From positions 33,528,579 through 33,592,578 of the forward strand of contig OY829542.1 in assembly GCA_963691705.1 (NCBI GenBank): a stretch of 64,000 nucleotides of DNA. Direction: 5' to 3'. The notes under the pieces are model-generated. The model was not told the DNA's origin, did no database searches, and saw only the letters and a program-made list of their open reading frames with translations. The position numbers and the translations under genes are program-made. This DNA is from Viola odorata. Lineage: Eukaryota; Streptophyta; Magnoliopsida; Malpighiales; Violaceae. Of the stretch, positions 44,880-54,577 are shown in pieces (within the stretch, counting starts at the first letter, position 1; each line of letters starts with the position of its first letter).

Positions 44880-45195
44880 CAGGAGTGAAAATCCTATCCT
44901 TGCGGCAACCGTGCTCACATAGACGGCCCGTTAAGATGAGGCACGCCCCGGAATCCTTGGGAGTGAAATCCTATTCTTGTGGTAACCCCATAAGGAGAGG
45001 CACGCCCCAAGGAGAGACCAACTCCGTCCTGGAAGTGAAAATCCTATCCTTGTGGTAACCGTGCTCACATGGACGGCCCATTGAGACGAGGCACGATTCC
45101 ACGGACGTGAGGTACAACGCTTGGGGGTGAAAAGTCCTATCCTTGTGATGGCTGGTCCTAATCAGACAGCTCACTAAGACGAGGCACTCCCCAAA
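44880..45195 (+). repeat. Array of four ~80-bp units in the 3' region of B
   Basis: Same family as the six-unit array of A: GAGTGAAAATCCTATCCTTG to GAGGCACGCCCC, starting near 44880, 44959, 45031 and 45123. The second unit is shortened. Confidence 0.85.
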
Positions 45196-45583
45196 GCCTA
45201 TCTATGGCGAAAAGAAACAAAGATATCCCAACTAGTAGCCGCGCGGTTGATACCCGGTGAAGCGATGTTGGAGCCTATCTGTGGCGAAAGGAAACAAAGA
45301 AATCCTAACTAGTAGCCGCGCGGTCGATACCCGGTGAAGCGATGTTGGAGCCTATCTGTGGCGAAAGAAAACAAAGAAATCCTAACTAGTAGCCGCGCGG
45401 TCGATACCCGGTGAAGCGATGTTGGAGCCTATCTGTGGCGAAAGAAAACAAAGAAATCCTAACTAGTAGCCGCGCGGTTGTTACCCGGTGAAGCGATGTT
45501 GGAGCCTATCTGTGGCAAAAAGAAACAAAAGAAATCCTAACTAGTAGCCGCGCGGTTGATACCCGGTGAAACGATGACGGAGA
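45196..45583 (+). repeat. 77-bp tandem repeat, five copies, in element B
   Basis: Unit starts at 45196, 45273, 45350, 45427 and 45504, a constant 77-bp period. Each begins GCCTATCTGTGGCGAAA and contains CTAACTAGTAGCCGCGCGGT and GATACCCGGTGAAGCGATG. Copies 2-4 are almost identical. Element A has only one diverged copy (32700-32760), so the amplification is specific to B. Confidence 0.95.
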
Positions 45584-45966
45584 GGTGACCATACTGCAAC
45601 AACAACGTTGAAACAGACGTAAAGCCCCCTCTGACAATGAGGGACGGCAGGAATATGAGTGCAGCAGATGCGGAAGCAACACTGATTTACTCTCAGAAAG
45701 GCTATCGGAGGATATAATGGACATGCTACTTGAATGCAGCTGATGAAAAGCTAACGGGATACAACACGAAACTATGTGTCTATGGAAACCTAACGCCAAA
45801 CGTCCCATGCTGACAAATGATCAAACGGCATTATGAAGAAAAGTAGATAAAGAACTTCTATCCAAAAAGAGTGGATTAGCCAAGTCAAGGCCGACATCGT
45901 TTAAAGTACAAAATATGGACGGGCCCGTCAGCCACAAAAATGTAAAACATCTAAACAACAAAAAGT
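45584..45966 (+). other. Noncoding stretch between repeats and g2 of B
   Basis: No gene. It is probably the 3' untranslated region of antisense g2 meeting the 3' noncoding region of pol. Nothing else recognised. Confidence 0.4.
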
Positions 45967-48258
45967 CTAAAGATTGGGCGGCGCGTTGACCCCTCCTTGC
46001 TGAGCAGCCTTCCACTGGTAGAAACCGCTATCAGTAATGGTTGAGGCTCTCTTGTCAAAATACGTAGAGAGATCGTCAATACGGAGCTCCTCAACTCCAT
46101 AATGATGCATCACGGCTTCTGACATGATTCCCCCACCCTGCTCTAAGTACCAACGATTCTTCTCAGCGTTAAGGGAGGAATCGGCAGATAGCTCAGCGTT
46201 TCTCTGTCTCTCCAGACGTAGGCTATTCTCCTCCTGAGAGAGGCGTATGGCCAGATCAGCGCGTTGTCGCTTCTCCTCCTCCAAAGCCAACTTAGCGGCC
46301 TCCAACTCTTGTTTAACCGCGGTAGCCTCTCCCCGAGCAGTCTCCATACCTTCGTTGGCAGCAGCAAGGGCATTTTCAAGACGTTGTCGCTCTTCCAGCA
46401 GCCTGTTTATCTCTCCTTGCCCGTTAGCTGCAGCTCTGGCATTCTCCTCATCCATATAGTGAAGATGGTAAAGTATAGAAAATGCCTGAGAGCGAAGGAA
46501 ATTGATGCGCCCCTGCTCGCCCCGAGCCACAAAGGCATCCCTCTCTCTTGGAAGAGACAAAATCTCTGCCACCAGATAAGCGGTAGAGGAAATCACGGTC
46601 TCATGATCAGCATCGGCAGGAAACTGCAGAATACTGTCCCTAAAGGAGCGTAAGCTAACGTGATGAGTCGGCAGGAGAGGAGGCTCGTATGGAGAGATAC
46701 CAGCCATTAAGGCAGGGGCGGGGCCACCCCTCGCAATAGTTGGATGAGGCATCGGAACAAAGAACAATGCACCAGGAGAAGCTGGCCGGCTAGTGGAGCC
46801 CTCCACATTAGGCATTGAGACCTCATTACCTCCGGGCACCTCAGGATTAAGGGCATCAGAATCATAGCCTGTTGGGGTGTGCGCAGAATGAATCAGAGAA
46901 CCAGGAGGCACATGGGGTTGGCCGCCAAAATCAACAGGTTCAGATTGATCAGCAGACGCACCCTCGCCCCCAAGGACACTCGAACTACGGTTGGCGGCCG
47001 AAGAAGAAGGGCTATTCTTAAGATCATAGCGAGCCTTCTTCTGACGCTCGCGAAGGACATCGGCGATACCCATATCTCCCTGGGAGGTAGAGGGGACAGA
47101 AGCAGCAACCACTTCCTAAATAACGCAGAACGTGATAAGGAAACCGTGCAAAAAGAAAGACAAAAGTTTTAAAAATAAGAAAAATGCTCACCTGAGTGGT
47201 GGAGGACACAAGAGGAATCCCAACAGGAATCGGATCAACCGTAGCCTCTGAAGAGACAACGGTCTGGGACGAAACGGATGGGCAGCACGTGCTTTCCTAG
47301 GCCGTTTCTGTCTTACAACCCGAGGGCCCGTAACGTTAGCGGTAGCAGTGGCCTCCTCTTCCTCGGCGTTAGCAGCAGCAGCAGCAACCCTAGCTTCAGC
47401 GGCAGCTTTCTTTTTCGCCTCCTGTTTCCTTCTCCTCCGGAAATACTCGGGCTCCCAACCAAGCGAAGGCACTGCACAGTCACAAAATGTTAGCGTTAGT
47501 ACTTCTTGACAGCGTAAAGGAAAAAGGTTAAACGCTCACCCTTCTTGCACTGTTCCACGGGCAACCCGTTGGCCACTTTTCGGGCATCAACACTAAAATC
47601 AAATTGAAGCAGCGTCTTCAACCAGCCATCCTCCGGGTCGGAAAAGGGTTTCCGATGACCCCAAGCCCCATCTTTAATTGTTTCGTTGAAGCCAACCCTC
47701 CACAACGGCTCAGGCAGATCAACAATAAAAAATTCCTCTTTCCAGTGAGGAATAGAAGACTCAATGCCCATAAGTTTCCAGGTAAAGGGCTTCAAAGAAC
47801 CGTCTTCGTAGCGAGGCGATATCGATATCACCCCTTTACAGGAATACAATTGGAAAATGTCATGAAGCAACGCTAAAGTGGGAGATTCTATTCCCTTGAA
47901 ACGGCACAGTGCGGCAAAAGCACTAACAACGCAAATTGCGTTAGGACTCAACTGAGCTGGAGCCAAATCAGAATCAGCCAACAACAATTTTACAAACGGG
48001 TCAAGAGGGAGACGAAACCCATGATCGAAGAGCTTAGCATACAGCATTCTACTATTTCAGGGCAAAATGTTGTTCAGTCGAAGCGACTCAGAAGCAGGAT
48101 GCACGGGATATTCCTTGGGAAATCGTGCAGAAAACCCAGCAAGTCTACGGTTAATTAAGGGCAGCGTGTACAGAGAAGTGGGAGTAGTATCAATTACTTC
48201 TTCCCCGGAGGACCTTTGAGGGTCTCCTTCTTCAGAGGATTTCTTAGTTCTAGCCATG
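45967..48258 (-). CDS. Antisense gene g2 of element B (three exons)
   Basis: Start ATG 48258 (MARTKKSSEEGDPQ). Exon 1 (to 47540) has a domain like the 'putative gypsy type transposon' family: GFRLPLDPFVKLLLADSDLA, PNAICVVSAFAALCRFKGI, HWKEEFFIVDLPEPLWRVGF. A TGA near 48062 replaces the Asp seen in A (LPDNSR). Intron 1 is 47472-47539 (GTGAGC...TGTGCAG, 68 bp), exon 2 codes VPSLGWEPEYFRRRRKQEAK and an alanine-rich basic stretch; intron 2 is 47116-47191 (GTGAGC...TTATTTAG, 76 bp). Exon 3 (to 45967) is disordered, then a long coiled coil (GEINRLLEERQRLENALAAA, KLALEEEKRQRADLAIRL) and the tail EELRIDDLSTYFDKR. A one-base frameshift is likely late in exon 2. Function unknown; paralogous to g1. Confidence 0.7.
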
Positions 48259-50357
48259 CCTAACAAGGAAGAAACAAAGAGAAAAGAAAAAGGACGTGTA
48301 CCTTGTACCTTCGTGAAAGAGAATGCGAGGAGTCGAAGGGTTACCTTTGAAGCGGGCCGCAAATCCAGAAATGAAGGCCTCCAGAACTCTCTTCCTCCAT
48401 AACTCTTCCTTTAATGACGCCCTAGCAGACCCCTCATCTCGAGCAAGTATCTCTTCACGGAGAAAAAGATTTTTCTTCTTTTCTAGCGCCAATTCCGCCT
48501 CCAGAACTTCTATCTTGGCTTTCCCGATAGATTTTTCTCTGTCCAATTCCGTTTGGGACGATTCACAAAGACGCGTCAGCAACCTAGAGTGCTCCACCGC
48601 CTTCTCAAGCTGCACCCTTGCAACACACAACGCGCTGGAAAAATTACGTGACTCGCGATCGTGAATTTCGAATTGATAATTCAGATGGCGGAAGAAGTCC
48701 AGAGAATCATTCAGAACATGGCGAAAGCGTGTCGAGGGAGGGAGTTGAAGAAATTCCTCTTTCTCCTTTTTTGAACTCAGCATCTCTCCTATCAAGGGTG
48801 CAGTAAACTCATCTCGAGAAAAAGGTTGGGGAACCCCGACAGCGCGAAGGGCATCAAAGTAAAACCCTGCAAGATTCATACGGTAGGCCGGGACCCCGTC
48901 AGGACCAAGATTGATTGAGGGAGGCGGAGAAGAGCCCTGAGGAAAAATACTCTTGAAAGGAGTAAAAAACAGTTGCGGAGTAACCTTAGGCGGTAGCTCA
49001 GCAGTCAAATCCGCCACAGGAGGTGTGACCACTACGTCAGGAATACAATGAGCAATCGGAGAATCGGGAGCGTCAGATATGGGAGGAGGACATTCCATCG
49101 GTAGGCCCTCTCCCTCAGAAGAACAAGTTTTTTCCAACGCCTCAGCGGCTTCCGTTGGCTGAGAGGCGCCCGCCTCAGACAAAACAGCAGGCGTAGAAAC
49201 AGTTGCCACATCCACAGGAGATGTCCCGGTAGCTTGTCCACTAGTGGCCACTCGAAGTTTTTTCCGACGCTGGGAAGCAGCAAGGGAAGAAGCGTGGCAA
49301 AGGTCTGACTTAGCATCCACATCTTCATCATCGCTAGTAATTACCGTCGTTGAGACAGGCCTGGAGCCCGTCCCTTTGCGACGCTCCGGTAGCCAATTTT
49401 CCACAAAGCGAGAAGTTCATACAGAGCTAACGGGCCTTCGACCTCCCCGGGCAACCGTTTTAGTTCTCTTCCTCGAAGGAGGAACGCCACCCCGACTTGA
49501 GCCCTCGGCCGAAGGCGAGGCCGGTAAGGTTTGAAGCGGTGTTACGTTCAGAGGAGCACCAGTGTCACCTGCGAATCAACCGTTAGCTTCTTATAGCAAA
49601 CAAAGCGTGCGAGGACCAAAGTAAAGAAAATATGGAAAGAAATAGGCTCACTCATAACGCACTCTTCCAGAGGCTTGAATAGAGCAAAGGCACGAATACG
49701 GTAGTGGGTATTCTCGTCTAACAAAGTGTTAGCCTGGTCCAACTCAGTTCTGGACAAAATTGCGGGATTTGTCCAAACGGGACCTATCAGTTCCTGATTG
49801 ACATTGATACGCCACAAACGTGACGGTAGCTCCAGAACAAAGAAGTTGCTCTTCCAATCAGCTACACCCTTCTTGAAGCCGTGAAAACGTTGCCAAAACG
49901 ACTGCACGAGCGCATCATCCCACCGGGGAGTAATCTCGATTAAACAATTGTAGCAAATCATGCTAAAGAATTTGCGAAACAAATTGATAGATGGGGTAAA
50001 AATGTTCTTCAACTCGCAAGCGCGAAGAAAAGCATAAACCGCACACCAAGAGGAAGGAGTTATCTGGGCAGGATTAAGGCTATACTCCCGCAGCAGAGTT
50101 AGTATCGACTCATGAACGGGAAAGCGAAAACCATAAAGGAACATTTTAAAATAAAGAAGCCTACTGTGGCCCCACCCTGGATTATGAAGCCGCATATCAC
50201 TTCCGGGAATAAAAGGCTCATGCCCAGGAGGAAAGGTAATACCATGTTCCTCCAATTCGGCTTTCAGAACCACATCGCAGGTAAAAATACTCGGTGATTG
50301 GGCGACCTCGGGATCCATGGGCCTAGAGATAATCTGGCGAGGTCTATTCCTAGCCAT
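48250..50357 (-). CDS. Antisense gene g1 of element B (two exons)
   Basis: Start ATG 50357 (MARNRPRQIISRPMD). Exon 1 (to 49652) carries the same 'putative gypsy type transposon'-like domain as g2: LLYFKMFLYGFRFPVHESIL, AQITPSSWCAVYAFLRACEL, WKSNFFVLELPSRLWRI. An 83-bp intron (49569-49651, GTGAGC...TTCGCAG) follows; splicing gives ECVM-S-DTGAPLNVTPLQ in frame, and the A copy splices in frame to GDIDGQ...APLNVV. Exon 2 has one TGA near 49421, a disordered linker, DEFTAPLIGEMLSSKKEKEE, and a coiled coil (RVQLEKAVEHSRLLTRL, KIEVLEAELALEKKKNLFL). The 3' end overlaps the start of g2 by 9 bp. Nuclear or DNA-binding role is speculation. Confidence 0.72.
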
Positions 50358-50536
50358 AGCAAACCAACAAAAAAGGAAATCTGAGAAGGGACGAATTGAT
50401 ACCTTAAAGGAGAAGAATCGCAGAGAAATCGGCGGACAGTGACGAGCGGCCGAAAAGGTATTCGGAGAAGAAGACGAAGGAAGACAAAAAGGAAAATTCG
50501 AAGTGAGGGCAAAAGTTTTGAGAAAATGGAGAATGG

Positions 50537-50620
50537 CCCTTCTTAAAGGATAAAAATGCCACCGCATTAATTGAGTCACCAATCGGGCGAAGACGCGTGT
50601 AAAAGAAGTTGGCCACGTGG
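50537..50620 (-). promoter_or_regulatory. Candidate promoter of g1 in B (G-box and TATA-like)
   Basis: GGCCACGTGG, a perfect G-box core, at 50611-50620, and a TATA-like TCCTTTAAGAAGG at 50539-50551 on the minus strand, 180-260 bp before the g1 ATG. Both recur at the same spacing upstream of g1 in A. Confidence 0.5.
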
Positions 50621-50854
50621 AAGCGCACTAAAGAAATTTGAAGAAAGAGAAGTTATTCGTCGAGACTCCCCAAAAGGGCGAGACAGTATTGACCCAGTCA
50701 GAGTAACCGCGAAGCGATTGCCTCAGTCAGGCCAACCACTTGCGTTAGCTATCACCAAGAACCAGCAGGCTAACGGAAATAACGACAAAATTGAAAAGGC
50801 AGAAAACATCATTTTATTCATAAAACGCCAATAGGCGGGTACAATGCAAAACGG

Positions 50855-51277
50855 CTAATCCTCATCAGGCCAGTAAATGCCATGGTGATAAACCCCGTCA
50901 TCATCAAGGAAGGGCATCTTCCCGTCAGCATTCGGGACAGGCTGGTCTACCTCCCTTTCTGGGCAGGACCCTAACGGGCATGACTTTTCTTTGACACTCG
51001 AATCTGCCAACCCCGCACCAGCACTGGTGGGAAAATCCTCGTTCAGCGAGCAATCAGGGGAAGAAAAACGTTTGCCACCCTCTTGAATAGCAGAACCAGA
51101 AGAAGCCAAAGTCGCAAAGGGCGTCGGGGAAGTCCGTTTCCCCTGCCTCTTACGACCCTTTCGGCGGACCAGAGGCCTCCATGGTGGCGAAGGAGGGGGA
51201 TGATCTGAGTCCGGCGAAGTCGGGGGAGTCGGCAAGGAGTCGCGATCCATGGAACTTAAGAAATAAAAATCTGCCAT
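50855..51277 (-). CDS. Antisense gene g3 of element B
   Basis: 140 aa from ATG 51277 (MADFYFLSSMDRDS); the A homologue starts MADSYFLD, supporting this start over the longer frame. Domains: a proline-rich segment (TPPTSPDSDHPPPSPPW), a very basic patch (LVRRKGRKRQGKR) like a nuclear localisation signal, then an acidic C-terminus (DDDGVYHHGIYWPDED). No family recognised. A TATA box lies 67-74 bp upstream. It is followed on its 3' side by an A/T-rich stretch (minus TTTATGAATAAAATGATG near 50808-50826) that could hold a poly(A) signal. Confidence 0.65.
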   Translation of the reverse strand: MADFYFLSSMDRDSLPTPPTSPDSDHPPPSPPWRPLVRRKGRKRQGKRTSPTPFATLASSGSAIQEGGKRFSSPDCSLNEDFPTSAGAGLADSSVKEKSCPLGSCPEREVDQPVPNADGKMPFLDDDGVYHHGIYWPDED

Positions 51278-51343
51278 GTGACCTGCAAAAGCAAAAAAGA
51301 AGGAAAAGGATGAAGATGAACAGGAAAGGGAAACCAAACTCCC

Positions 51344-51351
51344 TTATATAA
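51344..51351 (-). promoter_or_regulatory. TATA box of g3 in B
   Basis: The minus strand reads GGTTATATAAGGG, a good plant TATA box, about 70 bp before the g3 ATG. The A copy has TATTTAATGG at the corresponding site (54649-54655). Confidence 0.6.
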
Positions 51352-51763
51352 CCGAGTAAGCACTTCGATCCCTGAAAAATCAATTAAGACGCTTGGGAAA
51401 AATAACTGCAATTGCAGAATCCGATCCGTCACAGGCGCATCTGCTCGTTGAACGCACCAATCAAAGGGCACCAAAGAACCGCCCAACCACCTGCCACTGA
51501 AAAGACGACCCTGTAACAGTCAAGACAGAGCATTCATTGCTAATTCCCGGAACACGACCACTACAATACAATGTCCCGAGGAAGACCCATTTTCAGTTGG
51601 GCTCATGACAAATATTTCCAACCAATAAAGCAAGCAACCACGCAAGAAAAAGAGAAGACTTGGGAAAAAGCAGAGACAGTTATTTATTTATGGCCAGGTG
51701 GCCTTAGCGTTCAAATATGTACAAGAAGCATAAGTAAAACAACAGAAGAAGCGAAGCCAGCAG

Positions 51764-52144
51764 TCAGATATTGGACCCCGCATCATCTTCCCCTGGCACA
51801 ACGGGAACCTCCGTAAGCGTTAGCGACGGAGGTCAGTTCGGAAGAGCAAGCTCTCATGCCCTTTAGGCAGCAGGCCAGCAGATCTTTCCTCTGCTGCAGC
51901 ATCGAGGCCACCACATCAAGGTGGGCACTGATAGTGGCCAGTTTCGCCAAACTCTCTAGGGGATTAAAATCCTCCAGAGTTATTCCAGTTGTCTAGACAG
52001 AATAGGGGTTAGCACCCCCTGCAACTCCAGGACATCCTCGGAGGTCTTGGTGATCATCCTCTCCAAGAAGCCGATATCACCCTCAGTAAGATTCTTCAGG
52101 GTCAGAGTTTTAGAGATCAGGAAATTGCGAATCAGTTCATCCAT
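51764..52144 (-). pseudogene. Antisense gene g4 of element B, frameshifted
   Basis: Start ATG 52144 (MDELIRNFLISKTLTLKNL). The N-terminal half (GDIGFLERMITKTSEDVLEL, QGVLTPILSRQ) is intact, then a frameshift gives an early stop at 51980. The rest aligns with A in other frames down to a stop at 51764 (PGEDDAGSN at the end, GSHA in A). Predicted to be almost all helical. No family recognised. It lies between two copies of CATTTTCAGTTGGGCT (51588 and 52320). Confidence 0.65.
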
Positions 52145-52204
52145 GGCGAAATATGAAAAGAAAGAACGTGAAAATACGAAGAAACTGGCACAGAGAAACC
52201 TCTG

Positions 52205-52212
52205 ATTTATAG
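52205..52212 (-). promoter_or_regulatory. TATA box of g4 in B
   Basis: CTATAAAT on the minus strand, 61-68 bp upstream of the g4 ATG; the identical box is at 60086-60093 in A, also about 60 bp upstream. Confidence 0.65.
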
Positions 52213-52337
52213 ATCCTAACAAAAAACCGTCAGGACCATCTTCTGAGGCAAAACCGCCCCGGTACTTAAAGGGACTCTCCGTAAGAGAAGGAACGTTAGC
52301 CCTTGGTAAACACTGGGCTCATTTTCAGTTGGGCTTA

Positions 52338-52909
52338 TGATAACAATCCACCTAAAAGAAAGGGTATTTTCGTCTATCACCCGGTGGGAAGAGGCATAGC
52401 TACTGTTTCGCACCACCACGGTAGGGACAAGATTGCTACCTTCCCCAAAGGCTAACGCTACAAAGGCTAACGGGGCCCTACCGGCTCCTCTCACGGACCT
52501 CCTGCTTGGCTCAAGGAGTTATCTCACCCCTAGAGGAAACCACGCGTCAGGATTAACGCTCCGGCCATTATCCTACCGTGGCAATATCTACCTACGCCCC
52601 TACCGCCAAGGTAGCGTATCATGATAAGGGCGAACCACAGACCCTAACGCGAGCGATAGCTCCGTACCCATTTACTCGGGCGGGAACGCCCCCTTTCTTC
52701 TATAAATACCTCCCCCACAAAGGAGGCAGGTAAACGGACTTGACTGGCCAAAACTCTGTCATTTTCAGTACATCTACTGACTTAAGCATCGGAGTGTTTC
52801 CTCCGGAGACCCCCTCCGGTGCATTGCAGGTACTGTGGACCGTCGCGCACACTGATCTGAGAAGAGCTGCTACGCCATACATCCTTCGGCAGAAGACAAA
52901 TTATTATCA
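52338..52909 (+). repeat. 3' LTR of element B
   Basis: 572 bp, same length as the left LTR and about 96% identical by eye. Its upstream flank is CATTTTCAGTTGGGCTTA, not a clean polypurine tract. Confidence 0.94.
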
Positions 52910-52976
52910 CCTGGCAAGGGAATATGTGAGAACAACAAAAAGTAGGAAAGGGGAACGAGAAGTAAGACAAACTCAC

Positions 52977-53682
52977 CCATAACGCACTCGTTCAGAAGCT
53001 TGTATGAGGCGAACTCCCGAATGCGATAGCGTGTACTCTTATCTAGCAAAGCGTTAGCTTGATCCAACTCATTTCTAGTCAGTACCACCGATTTTGCCCA
53101 AAGGGGACCTATAAGCTCCTGATTGAAACCACAACGCCACCAACGGGACGGTAACTCAAGAATGAAAAAGCTCTTTTTCTAGTCAGCCACAACCCTCTCA
53201 AAGCCACAAAACCGCTGCCAGAACGACTGCACAAACGCGTCATCCCACCTTGGAGTAATACTGATTAAACAATTGTGACAGGTCATGCTAAAGAATTTGC
53301 TAAATAAATTGAGAGATGGGGCGAGAATGCCCTCCAACTCGCAAGCGCGAAGAAAGACATAAGCCCCACACCAAGAAGAAGGAGTTATCTGGGCAGGATT
53401 AAGCTTGTATTCCCACAGTAGTGCTGTTATTGAAGTATGGACGGGGAGGCGGAAACCATAGAGGAACATTTTAAAATAAACCAATCTATAGTTCCCCCAC
53501 AACGGATCGTGGAGACGCATGTCACTCTCAGGAACGGTAGGGATACACCCAGGAGGGAAAGTGATGCCGTTCTCCTCCAGTTCAGCATTTAAAACCGCAT
53601 CGCAGGAAAAAATACTGGACGATTGCACGATTTCTAGATCTACGGGCCTCCAGAGGAATCTTTTGGTTCTAGTGACAACCAT
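52977..53682 (-). pseudogene. Antisense gene g1 of element A, exon 1
   Basis: Start ATG 53682 (MVVTRTKRFLWRPVD), aligned with B's MARNRPRQIISRPMD. Same domain: LVYFKMFLYGFRLPVHTSI, AQITPSSWCGAYVFLRACEL, TPRWDDAFVQSFWQRF. A TAG near 53180 (VAD-stop) replaces Trp of B (VADWKSNFF). The frame continues to NECVMG and the donor GTGAGT at 52971-52976. The acceptor is at 52911-52914, now the insertion point of B; the original intron was about 66 bp. Confidence 0.78.
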
Positions 53683-53850
53683 AATAAACTAATGAACAGA
53701 AAATCTGAAGGGATGAAGTGATACCTTGAAAGGAAAGATTCGCAGGCAAATCGGCAAAGGGCGGGGGATGGACAAGAACCTTTTCCAGAGAAGGTGCAGA
53801 GAAGAATGAAAATTTGAAATAAGGGCAAAAAGTATTAGAAAGAGAAGATA

Positions 53851-53935
53851 ACTCCTTTTTAAAGGACCAAATATCACTGCATTAATTGAACTACTAGTCG
53901 TGCGAGGATGCATGTAAAAGAAAGGGGCCACGTGG
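53851..53935 (-). promoter_or_regulatory. Candidate promoter of g1 in A (G-box and TATA-like)
   Basis: GGCCACGTGG at 53926-53935 and, on the minus strand, TCCTTTAAAAAGGAG at 53852-53866. These are the same two motifs in the same order as in B, although the surrounding sequence has diverged. Confidence 0.5.
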
Positions 53936-54144
53936 AATCGTGCTCAGAAGTTATAAGTAAGTAGTTATTTGCCAAGCGGCAGTTAATGATTGGCCGAGCC
54001 AAACCATTGCGGAACGTTTGGCTCAGCAAGGCTAACGCCTCCATATCAGCCATCAACAAAATAACACGATAGCAAGAGAAAGAAAACATCAAGTTTACTT
54101 GTTAAAAGCCATACGACACTTACAACACCCCTAACGCTAGGCCA

Positions 54145-54577
54145 CTAATCCTCATCAGGTCAGTACATGTCATAGTAAAAAACGTCATCATCATCCGAGA
54201 GCGGCAGACCTCCATTGAAAGGAGGAAAAGGTTCGTCAACCCTTTTTTCCTGACCCAGCAATGCCGAGCTCGGCCCGTCTGCAACGCTAGCAACCGTTGT
54301 ACCAGAACCTGTGTCAGAAAGAAAATCTTTTGCCAAGACAAGAGTCACAGAAGGAAGTTGTCCATTGTCCTTTCGTGCGGAGAAAGCGGAAGGGACATCA
54401 ACTGCCTCAGAAGTCTCCTTCCTTAGTCTCTTGCGGCCCTTCCGGCGGACTAGCGGCCCTTCCGGCGGACTAGCGGCTTCCATGGAGGAGATGGAGGAGG
54501 ATGATCCGAATCGGGCGAAGTTGGAGGAGTCGGCGGGGAGTCACGCGCCACAGTATCAAGGAAATAGGAATCTGCCA
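54145..54577 (-). pseudogene. Antisense gene g3 of element A
   Basis: Start ATG 54577 (MADSYFLDTVARDS), with the same TPPTSPDSDHPPPSPPW and LVRRKGRKR segments as B. A 20-bp direct duplication (CGGCCCTTCCGGCGGACTAG twice, about 54435-54474) repeats the basic patch and shifts the frame. Near the end TGG has become TGA (DMY-stop, against GIYWPDED in B), with the old stop at 54145-54147. Confidence 0.65.

Larger units (their letters stand above)
38261..52909 (+). mobile_element. Tat-type Ty3/gypsy retrotransposon B, nested in A
   Basis: 14,649 bp with 572-bp LTRs (TGATAA...TTATCA) and CCTGG duplications. Same plan as A: plus-strand gag-pol (38918-44790), two tandem arrays, then antisense g2, g1, g3, g4. 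Coding parts are far better kept than in A; gag-pol has a TAG, a one-base deletion, a TGA and another TAG. LTRs differ at about 22 positions by eye. It is a different subfamily from A: LTR sequences share the ends, TATA region and CGGAGT block but little else. Confidence 0.94.
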
